From positions 6,440,411-6,504,410 of the forward strand of contig BSQZ01000028.1 in assembly GCA_033239005.1 (NCBI GenBank): a stretch of DNA of 64,000 bases. Direction: 5' to 3'. Each line of letters opens with the position of its first letter. Within the stretch, counting starts at the first letter, position 1. The notes below the pieces were generated by a model that was not told the origin of the DNA, did no database searches, and was given only the letters and a program-made list of their open reading frames with translations. Made by a program: the position numbers and the translations under genes. The stretch is from Lamellibrachia satsuma. Lineage: Eukaryota > Annelida > Polychaeta > Sabellida > Siboglinidae. This document shows positions 35,401-47,400 of this stretch, one piece after another.

Positions 35401-38400
35401 GTGGCTCGATGACCTAGAACGTTGTGTTTGTGTAGGTGCCACGATGACCTAGAGCGTTGTGTTTGTGTAGGTGCCACGATGACCTAGAGCGTTGTGTTTG
35501 TGTAGGTGCCATGATGACCTGGAGCATTGTGTTTGTGTGTAGGCATCAAGATGACCTGGAACGGGACCTAGCAGACCTTAATAAGCAGCATGGCTACTTG
35601 GTGGCAGCACATGAAGCGGCCATAAGTGAGAGAGACTGCATCAAGGCCGAGGTGAGTGAATATATGGGGCATCCTCCCATCACTCATACATATACGCTGC
35701 CAACCATCAACTAGAAAATAAAACCTGCGTGACACAAATGGAGTAGTCTACAAATGTGCTATTTTCCCTGCTCACAACAATTTTATGGTGCAACAATAGG
35801 ATATACATTGGCACTTTATCCATACATTACATGGAACTGGAAGTGAAATAATCATCTGTGCCCAGCTGAGTGCGTCGAAGCAGACGGCTGTGCTCCTTCA
35901 GCAGGACAAGGAGTTCTTCTCGAAGCAGGCGACAGAACTACAGAACCGCCTGCTCCACTCTGATGACCGACTCACTCAAGTCACTGAGAACCTGGAACGT
36001 ACCAAGCAGGCGCGGGAGGAACTGTATGACAAATACGTCACCTCCAGGTATGTGCTAGAGATAGGAAAGTCAATACGAATTGTAATACCTGCAAGATTTA
36101 TGAATTCTTTTATACCTTATGAACTTTACCACTACCTGTAACCATAAACTCATTTGATAATTTTTTGTGGTGTACTTTAGAAAATGGTCCCCGTGCCTTT
36201 TTATATTATTACTGTACAGGCCTATTTAAATTTTTTATTGAGTACTCTATTTTTAGTTTAGTACTCTATTATTAACAAATCATAAAGTTCCATAACTTCC
36301 ATATAAAAAACAGCAGTTAGAAAACAAATTATATTGTGCTTAGATATGAAATCACAGCATTACATTCTTCCTTATTTAAGACAACGTCATTGTTACAATC
36401 TCTCATTACCACCAATTCACAATTCATATTTGCATAGTCATAGTATGTAGCAGTTACATTTCACATTTCTTTACATTTATACTTAATGGCACTGATAAGC
36501 ACATACAATAGTTCATGGTGTGTCACGTTATATTTGGACATAATGTGTCATACATTCTGGCTCATAGTAGACCTATCAGCAAATGTCATTGTATTTGCTA
36601 TGTAATTAACAACCATTGTCTGACAAGGCTACTGTTCTGTAAAACTATATAAAACTAAAGACCAAAGCAACATCTAAAGATACACATTCAGCAAAGAATG
36701 GTGTTAAATCTCTGTGAACCATGTGGTAGCTTCCATACCTTGCACAAAGCATTAGGCCACTGTATGCACATGTTGTTAACACTGGCATGGCACAGTGGCC
36801 ATAGTTGAGATCCGTACAGTGCACAACAATACTGATGGAACAATTTGTTTTTGACGACAGTTTGAAGTGAACCAAACTCGGGCATAAACCTATTTATGCT
36901 ACAATAACATTTCTTGATACCATCAAACACCATTTCATACTTATTGGTTGTGCTAAGTACATTTCTCAGATGTATTGTTTTCTCACATGTAGAAACATCC
37001 GTACAATTTATTTCAAAATGCGGATTAGCATCCTTCTTGTTATACTCCAATATTTTGCTTTTTGACCCATTACGCAACACATCATGTAGTTTGGCATATT
37101 TTTCACATGCCTCAATAATTTTTTGCAACCTAGAACTAGTAGTGGTGTAATGTCATCTGCATATCATGCAGCTTTGCAGAAAATTTGCTCAATATAACAG
37201 CCAATGCCAAAGTCTTTAGACTCATCTAACAGCCCATCCATGTACAATCCAACTAAGTGGAGACATAACACATCCTTGGCGAACCCCATTCTTCACATTG
37301 AATTGGTTTGACATTACATCATTCCATCTAACCTGTAGTTTCTGGTTCATATACATCTGGAGTAAAAGTCTTACAACTAATGGGCACATACACTTGTCAA
37401 TTAGTTTTTGAAACAGCAAACAATAATTCACTCTATCGAATGCTTTAGAAGCATCAAGTAATAAAACATGCACAGTACTACCATTACTTATGTAATATGA
37501 AATGGCTTCATTTACCATATGTATCAAAAACTCCTGTTTGTTGTTTGACTATAATGGCATCATAAAGCTAGCCTAAGATGATATCTAAGTTCAACGCTCT
37601 GTAGTTATCAGATCTATGATGCACCTTTCTTTTATCATTTGAAGTTTCATCATAGTACTTATCAGTAACTCACTTGGTGATACATCATGAATAAGCATGC
37701 CATTGTAGAGCAAGGTTAATGCTTCTTCTTTTTTCCCATGTTTCATGCAATTTACCCATTTCTAGAGATCACCAATACTGTGCTGCTGATAGCAGTTGTG
37801 ACCATCATCATTATCATAATTTTCATGCATACACATATTAAGGGTAGCCCGTACTTGAAAGCAGTCATGTGATATCTCGGTTAAAACTAGATGTATCTTA
37901 ACCAAATTTGGAACACTTGTTAACTATGTGAACAGTACTTTGTACATCAAATTTCGGCTCATTTGTTTATGGGTTGACATAGCAACGGACATTTGAAAAT
38001 GGCAGGCATAGGTGTATTTGTGAAAAATTTTTGTGAGCTAGCAATTTTGTCTGGAGTAATGCAATTGTCAATGATCATTAGCTAGAATGTCCCTTTATAC
38101 AATGAGATGGTTTTGAGTTGAAATATCAGACTTTTGCAATTGTTGGGAAAGGAGTGTTTACATTGTTTTTTTTCGGACACCTAGGTGTACTGTGCTAGCT
38201 CCCATTTTTAAACAATAATTCTCAGAACAGTCTTATTGTATGCAAGACATGCAGGAACAACTGGTAAAAATTTCAGCTCTTTACTTTACATACTTTTTTT
38301 TACATTTTTTTACAAATTTTACAAATGTTCAAAAAAGTCAATTGGAGAAACAACAAAAAATAAAAATATCTGAAACACTGAATGCATAATGGAAACACAT

Positions 38401-41400
38401 TAACAAAATGCATAAAATTAAATATAAGTATATACTGGGTTCACACAATGAATAAATGCAAGCATTATATACAGGTGCAACATGTTTTATTGTTCACATC
38501 TCATTCATGCAAAGTTTGCACAGTGTCACTACTACGCATCAGGGTCATACAAGTGACCCTCCTCCTCGGACTGTTTTTCATCTGCTTGCATCTTCAGCAG
38601 AGCTTTCCGCTTTCTGCTGGACCTGGTCTCCACTGTGGCAACCACTTCTGCCTTACGCAGCCGTAATGTGTCCTGTCTCTTTGCCAACACACACAGCTGC
38701 GAACTCGGCCCGGCCTGTGGAGCGACAGCATCGACCACTTTGAGCAACATGTCAGATCCTTTGTTGAATTGAACAACACCCATAGCCACTGCTATTTCTA
38801 GTCTTTCACTGCCTTAGGAGCTCTTCTCCATATGGCAGCATGCAGTGACTCGTTCGTGTTTGGCGTGCCGAGGGTCATGCACCGTTCCAACAAGTCATGG
38901 TCAGTCGTGCGTTCAAATAGCGAAACAAGTTGCTCTGATGCATCTCTTGGTATTGGGGCATCGTGTTTCCCCTCCTTCCTCTTCTCCTCTGGGTCCACAC
39001 CCTGAGCCTTGGCCAGCTGGAAGAAGCACCAGTTGATGTCACAGTGGTCATGGTGAGGGTCCTCAACAGTGGAAATGCTGTGGAAGAATATAGCCCAGAT
39101 TGCAGGATGAGTTGCTTCGATGTTGGGCACATGTTTCACAATGGCATTCCTGTAGTATTGCGACCACTTCTTCATCCTTGCACTTGTAAGCTTCCCCTTC
39201 CCACTCAAACTGGTGGTCACTTGCGTCTTTGATGTCTTGCGAGTGTCCTTCCCCTTTGTGCTCGATTCCTTAAACATTTTTTCGAGTCCTTTATACATGC
39301 GTTTTCTCATGTGGCTGATGCATTCCTGTTTTTCAATTGTCACATCAGCACCGTATGGCTGCAGTGTTGGAGTGCAGACAACACTGCAGCATCACCGTCA
39401 CCAAGGATGGATGTGTACTGGGCATCCATCAAGTCCATCGATCTTGCCCACATCACCTTGGCTGCCTCGGTTTCCATGGAACCACTGGAACCGGTGTGGT
39501 TGACATCACAGTTGTCCTGGTGTAGTTCTTGCCACTGCTTCTTCTCTTCCCCTTTCAACTTGTTCTTAACAAGTTAGCATTCATCGCAATACTTTGACTG
39601 GATGACGTAGTCAATGACTAACCCAGTCAAGACCTCAATCACGAACCCGACGCCATGAGCCATCGTAACCCACAGAGGGCAAGGGCCCGTTGCACTCTCC
39701 ATAAATATCCTGGTGCACACGACGTACGTTCTTGTGAGCTTCCATCAGTGCATCATATGCCGTCCCGTACACCAGCTTCTGTTTCAGCGTGTCCAAGATG
39801 GAACTGAATGTCTTGCTGTGGATGCCACCCTTGATGTTCATAAGGGTTGTCAGTCGCACCAAACTGAATGTCTTGCTGTGGATGCCACCCTTGATGTTCA
39901 TAAGGGTTGTCAGTCGCACCAAACTGAATGTCTTGCTGTGGATGCCACCCTTGATGTTCATAAGGGTTGTCAGTCGCACCAAACTGAATGTCTTGCTGTG
40001 GATGCCACCCTTGATGTTCATAAGGGTTGTCAGTCGCACCAAACTGAATGTCTTGCTGTGGATGCCACCCTTGATGTTCATAAGGGTTGTCAGTCGCACC
40101 AAACTGAATGTCTTGCTGTGGATGCCACCATTGATGTTCATAATGGTTGTCAGTCGCACCAAACTGAATGTCTTGCTGTGGATGCCACCATTGATGTTCA
40201 TAAGGGTTGTCAGTCGCACCAAACTGAATGTCTTGCTGTGGATGCCACCCTTGATGTTCATAAGGGTTGTCAGTCGCACCAAACTGAATGTCTTGCTGTG
40301 GATGCCACCCTTGATGTTCATAAGGGTTGTCAGTCGCACCAAACTGAATGTCTTGCTGTGGATGCCACTGTTGATGTTCATAAGGGTTGTCAGTTGCACC
40401 AAACTAAATGTCTTGCTGTGGATGCCACCCTTGATGTTCATAAGGGTTGTCAGTCGCACCAAACTGAATGTCTTGCTGTGGATGCCACCATTGATGTTCA
40501 TAAGGGTTGTCAGTCGCACCAAACTGAATGTCTTGCTGTGGATGCCACCCTTGATGTTTATAAGGGTTGTCAGTCGCACCAAACTGAATGTCTTGCTGTG
40601 GATGCCACCCTTGATGTTCATAAAGGTTGTCAGTCGCACCAAACTGAATGTCTTGCTGTGGATGCCACCCTTGATGTTCATAAGGGTTGTCAGTCGCACC
40701 AAACCTGTCTGGTTGATACCACCTTCGCGGGTTGCGAGTACAGCAAGGTGGTTGATCATGTAGGGCTGTCGAGTAGGGTTGTCACGCACGGGCAGTTGTG
40801 GTGACGAATACACACTTGACAGCTTGGCACTACACTTGTGACACGACAGTTGAAGTTGGACACCGTATCCCTTCACAGCTGTTTCTGTGATATGCAGTGC
40901 TGCCGTGTTGCACTCTGGTCAAGCAAGTGGCTTCACAAGATCGTGCAGCTTGTCTATGTGAAACAACACAAAGTGGGCATCGGAAGATGTCGAGGTCGAG
41001 GCGCTCTCCAAAGTAGGTGCTCTAGGAGACAACAACACAATCTTACGTCGACTGGCAGATGACGTGTGTAGTTCAGTGAGGGACAGAGGCTCAGAGACTG
41101 ACGGCTCGTCGACAGCAACTGAAACAATGAAATATAATAAATAAGTAAACAATAAATAAAATTTTCTCTTCACACAAAGATTATTCAGTTGTTAGTTTTA
41201 TTATCATTCAAACCTAATTGTGTTCATTTGCCCTATTGCGTAGTCTGGCTTAGAGCACTGAATGAATACAAAAACAATTAGCTCAGAGCTAGCAATAAAA
41301 CCGTTGAACCAGTTCTCCTAAATATTTCTAAATTTTATATCAAAACAATAATACTGTACATATTATTATAATGATATAACTGCTATTATGTTACAGCAAA

Positions 41401-44400
41401 CTTATACCACACCATGCCTGATACGAATAATTTTCCTTTGTTTGTGTTCATCGTGCACTGTGCCATGCTTTCTTAGTCACCGTCATGTATAATGTCCATT
41501 TAGCAATTTAATAATATTTTGTCCGCTACAGTTGGGCATTGTATGCCCAACTGTAGCGGACAAAATATTATTAAATTGCTAATTGTCGTCTTTGGTCTGC
41601 CTGCTCCAGGTTTATTTGTTTTCTCTTTTTGACGACAAATCGATGCACATAACTAAATTTTCTTCTTGGTTCCATTGTCTACGCGTTCTGCTAGAAGCGA
41701 CGCCGATTGGCTGACGATGATGTCATCGGCACGCAGAACACGATCATTGGATTAGCAATCTACGCATTATTATAGTGAGCCACTGATAGCTTAACAGGTC
41801 CTTATTTGGTAGTGAGGTAACATAAATTTCTTTCCGAAAAGAGGCATCCAATGAGATTCTAGGAGAACTAGGACGAGACATCCGCAATTAGGTAAACTTC
41901 CAGACAAGACGATAACAAATATGGGGTTCATCAGTTTACATGTTTCTGGTTTCGAACGATCTTTTTGATCACTACTGGACATTTAAAAATGGCTTCCACA
42001 CTGGATTTCGTTTCTCCAATAAAGAGGGGCATGTGATAAACCATGTTATTATTAGTATTTACAGTTCAAATATTGAAAAATGCTGTTACATGGAGTTAGA
42101 TAAGATGATAATGTACCGGAAAATGACATGATCGATTTTTGTTATTATTTCTCGGCCCGCGCCTGGCCTTAATAACAAGATTGTCAACTTTTTAATAAGT
42201 GAGTATTAACTTCATCAAATCCAACAGAATTGTACAATTGTTCAAACTTTGTGAGGAAAATAAGTCAGCAATATATTATATTCAACCTCTGTGGTTGTGA
42301 TTAAAAATAAACTTATTAATTATTGTGAGCTGCATGTATAGAAGAATACATGTTGTCATATCAGTTATATTCTGGCCCCATCTTGTTAGACTTGTGATAT
42401 TATGTGTCAGGAAACAGTATGAGACACCGCTAGTAGTGTACTATGGCATGGACAAGTACTATGTGGGTATGAGACAAAGTTACTAGTGATTGGATGTCAA
42501 TATCGTGTTCCAGGGACCAGTACCGTGCAGGGTATGAGACAAAGTTACTAGTGGTTGAATGTCAATATCATGTTCCAGGGATCAGTACCGTCCAGGGTAT
42601 GAGACAAAGTTACTAGTGATTGGATGTCAATATCATGTTCCAGGGATCAGTACCGTCCAGGGTATGAGACAAAGTTACTAGTGATTGAATGTCAATATCA
42701 TGTTCCAGGGATCAGTACCGTCCAGGGTATGAGACAAAGTTACTAGTGATTGAATGTCAATATCATGTTCCAGGGATCAGTACCGTCCAGGGTATGAGAC
42801 AAAGTTACTAGTGATTGGATGTCAATATCATGTTCCAGGGATCAGTACCGTCCAGGGTATGAGACAAAGTTACTAGTGGTTGGATGTCAATATCATGTTG
42901 CAGGGATCAGTACCGTCCAGGGTATGAGACAAAGTTACTAGTGATTGGATGTCAATATCATGTTCCAGGGATCAGTACCGTCCAGGGTATGAGACAAAGT
43001 TACTAGTGGTTGAATGTCAATATCATGTTCCAGGGACCAGTACCGTCCAGGGTATGAGACAAAGTTACTAGTGGTTGAATGTCAATATCATGTTCCAGGG
43101 ATCAGTACCATGCAGGGTATGAGACAAAGTTACTAGTGGTTGAATGTCAATATCATGTTCCAGTGACCAGTACCGTGCAGGGTATGAGACAAAGTTACTA
43201 GTGATTGGATGTCAATATCGTGTTCCAGGGACCAGTACCGTGCAGGGTATGAGACAAAGTTACTAGTGGTTGAATGTCAATATCATGTTCCAGGGATCAG
43301 TACCGTCCAGGGTATGAGACAAAGTTACTAGTGGTTGAATGTCAATATCATGTTCCAGGGATCAGTACCATGCAGGGTATGAGACAAAGTTACTAGTGGT
43401 TGAATGTCAATATCATGTTCCAGTGACCAGTACCGTGCAGGGTATGAGACAAAGTTACTAGTGGTTGAATGTCAATATCATGTTCCAGTGACCAGTACCG
43501 TGCAGTGTATGAGACAAAGTTACTAGTGGTTAATGTCAATATCATGTTCCAGGGATCAGTACCGTCCAGGGTATGAGACAAAGTTACTAGTGGTTGAATG
43601 TCAATATCATGTTGCAGGGACCAGTATCGTGCAGGGTATGAGACAAAGTTACTAGTGATTGAATGTCAATATCATGTTGCAGGGACCAGTACCGTGCAGG
43701 GTATGAGACAAAGTTACTAGTGGTTGAATGTCAATATCATGTTCCAGTGACCAGTACCATGCAGGGTATGAGACAAAATTACTAGTGGTTGAATGTCAAT
43801 ATCATGTTCCAGTGACCAGTACCGTGCAGTGTATGAGACAAAGTTACTAGTGGTTAATGTCAATATTATGTTCCAGGGATCAGTACCGTGCAGGGTATGA
43901 GACAAAGTTACTAGTGGTTGAATGTCAATATCATGTTGCAAGGACCAGTATCGTGCAGGGTATGAGACAAAGTTACTAGTGGTTGAATGTCAATATCATG
44001 TTCCAGGGATCAGTACTGTGCAGGGTATGAGACAAAGTTACTAGTGGTTGAATGTCAATATCATGTTCCAGTGACCATTACCATGCAGGGTATGAGACAA
44101 AGTTACTAGTGGTTGAATGTCAATATCCTGTTCCAGGGACCAGTACCATGCAGGGTATGAGACAAAGTTACTAGTGGTTGAATGTCAATATCCTGTTCCA
44201 GGGACCAGTACCGTGCAGAGTATGAGTCGAAACTGAGAGATGAGTTGGAACAGATCCGTCTGCGCACCAACACGGAGATCGACCGACTCAAGCATGCCTG
44301 CCATGAGACATACGAGAGGGAAAACAGGTACAGTCATATATAGTTATACATATGCATACATGCATGTGCCCACACACACACACTCATGCACACACACACA

Positions 44401-47400
44401 CGCATGCACACACACGCACACACACATTTTGCCCTAAGTAACCACCATTAACTTTTATTGCTGGTAAAAAATCCTGTCTGAATGCTCCAAAGATTAATTA
44501 ATGAAAATAATTTTTCAGCGCCCCTAATTTCACTTCCTGTCTCTGACTACTGGCAAACATTCTGCCAGCACTAAACCATTTAGGTTCATGACATATCATA
44601 CTAAAATTTTTATTTTAAGCAATAAGATTTAAGATATCCTGTTATGTTTCCACCATAGATGACTCTTATATAATGAAGTACAGAATGTGTGGAAAACCAA
44701 TGATTGTGTAATCGTTGTTATGACTTAATGCTGTGAATGTGTGACTGTGAGGTATGTGTGTGCAGGAGTCTGAGGGAGGCGCGGGACATGGCCCTGGCAG
44801 AGAAAGAACGTGCGCTTGCAACCGAGCAGGACCATAGCACAAAGTATGAACAGCTGATGCACGAGTAAGTACACACACCCACCAACCCACACACCCTTTA
44901 AATTAAATATTTTATTAGTTTTAACACAGTTTTATTTCATGCGTTTGATATAAAGTGCATTGAGCTTTCAAAGGCACCTCTCTAATATAATAATTAATAT
45001 ATTGTTGTGTGACTGCAGGTATCGCCGACTGCAAACGAATAATGACTGTCGCCTGGGGGAGCTGCAGTCAGATGTGAAACTGAAATCGTTTGAGCAGGAA
45101 CGCACATCTATGCTGTATGAAGAGACCGTGCGGTCCCTCAAGGAGGCGCAACTCAACACAGAGAAACTGCAGAAGAAGCTCGAGGTTACAGCAGTACTTA
45201 CATACTTAGTTCTCCAACCTTTGTGAGTTTGTTCCTGGCGTAGTCCATCTTCTTGATTTCTTCCTCTTTTTTCTTCCCTGGATGGATCGTCCACATCTTA
45301 ATATTTTTAAAAAATACATACAAAATACATACATATACATAAAGACTGTTTTACTGCAATTAAAGACCAATAAATCTTCCTTAAACCTTTGAAGGTGATA
45401 TATTATGTTTTATACGATTTCAGGCAGTAGGTATTTTACAGCGATAAAGATTAGTATAACATTGTTAATTTAGGTGTAATTTGAGATCGAAACATTAAGT
45501 GAATTTGGGCATTTTAAGTACATGAAACCCCCACCTAGCTGCATATCAGTTAGCCAATGAAAATTTTTGTGAATTCCTTTATGACTGGCAATACTTATGT
45601 TGATGCAGTGACACTGGTGGTAGTTGCTGACATTGACACTGGTTGTAGGTGCCGACACTGATACTGGTTGTAGGTACTGACACTGACACTGGTTGTAGGT
45701 GCTGACACTGGTTGTAGTTACTGACAGTGACACTGGTTGTAGTTACTGACAGTGACACTGGTTGTATGTGCTCACACTGACACTGGTTGTAGGTACTGAC
45801 ACTGACACTGGTTGTAGGTACTGACAGTGACACTGGTTGTAGGTGCTGACACTGACACTGGTTGTAGGTACTGACACTGACACTGGTTGTAGGTGCTGAC
45901 ACTGACACTGGTTGTAGGTACTGACAGTGACACTGGTTGTAGGTGCTGACAGTGACACTGGTTGTAGTTACTGACACTGATACTGGTTATAGGTGCTGAC
46001 CAAGGAGTACTACGGCCTCCAGATGAGTATGGAGAGACAGGTCGGGGAGCTTGAGTCAACACTGACAGAATGCACACAGAAGTTGGAGTCGTACGAACGA
46101 CTCGAGAATGAACTAGACGCTGTCATCATGCAGGCAGCTGAAGGTTGGTGCTGTGAACATGTGTTATAGTGGAGGATGAGATTGTGTTTATTCGAGGAGG
46201 ATGCTGATAGCAAAAAAAATTATAAAAGCATTGCCATTAACAATATAGGTGGCTCCTACTATAGCAACCATTTTTGTTCTTATTAGGAGTCTCCCATCCC
46301 ATAATTAACATTGATTTCTTATTCTATACTGCACAATGTATTATTTTCAGTTTACTATTTGTCACACTTTTGAATATTTGTATAATCTGGGTTACTGTGT
46401 GAATTATCTGTTGTCATTGGATAAACAAACTCTTCATGATAGCTAACACTGTTTCAGTTGAGAATGAGGCTGATGCCGAGCGAGTTCTCTTCTCCTACGG
46501 CTACGGAGCTAACATACCAACAACCTCCAAGAGACGACTCAAGCAGAGGTGTGTACACTGAACAAACATTCCCTAAACTTGTGTATCAGTAAAATTGCCA
46601 GATATCAGTGGCATATCTAGGATGAAAGGGGAGGCGAAGGGGGGCCTGGCCTACTCAACCCATGCTACCATCTAGCAGCACAATGGAAAATATGGTTAAA
46701 AAAATCAGCCAAGGGTGAGGGTCATGGCCCAGTAGCTTCTCCCTTAAATATGCCCCTGCCAGATATATATCAGAAGCTCAAGTATATCTCGTATCCCTGT
46801 TGCCAATCAGTTCCCTTAACTTTTACACCACTACTGCTTGAAACATATCTGAGTTTGTTGCACTAGCGTTTTGAACCAGTCAGGAAAATTTGGTGCACAA
46901 CATACAACATGTTTGGCGTGGTCATTTTGTTTGAGCATTCTGTGCCACTGGAAACACTGTATTATCCCAGCTACAAGACTTGATTATGCCAATGATTGCT
47001 ACTGAAGAAGGTACACTGGTACTTTATAGACCAAATGAGTTTTGCTGACTAGGATATACTAATGTATAACACCAGTTAAAGTTTTGAGTGTGATGGATGT
47101 AGATGGTATGTTTAGTCTGTTGGATACGCAGACACTTGTGAGATCAATTGTTCATACAGTTATTGAATGACAAGACAATAGATTATGGCCACTATATGAC
47201 AAGGTAACATGTCTGGTTTATGTCTCATAGCAAAATATCCAGAGGTAAAACTAAGTTCTTGATTCAGTGTGTGATGTAAGATGTGGCACGTGATGTGTTG
47301 TGCCATATGATTCGCGTGTGTAGTTAGAAATGTGTTGTATGTGACAGTGTGGATCTGGCACGGCGTGTGTTGCAATTGGAGCGAGCCAACACGTCTCTAC

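Noticed and set aside
39713..40804. Two long plus-strand open frames (363 and 324 codons) over the 60-nt array
   Set aside because: A 60-nt unit keeps several frames open on both strands. The minus-strand frame alone continues into recognisable transposase sequence on both sides.
43393..44291. Minus-strand frames over the 65-nt array
   Set aside because: They are shadows of the repeat. The unit is explained by the plus-strand exon 7 junction.
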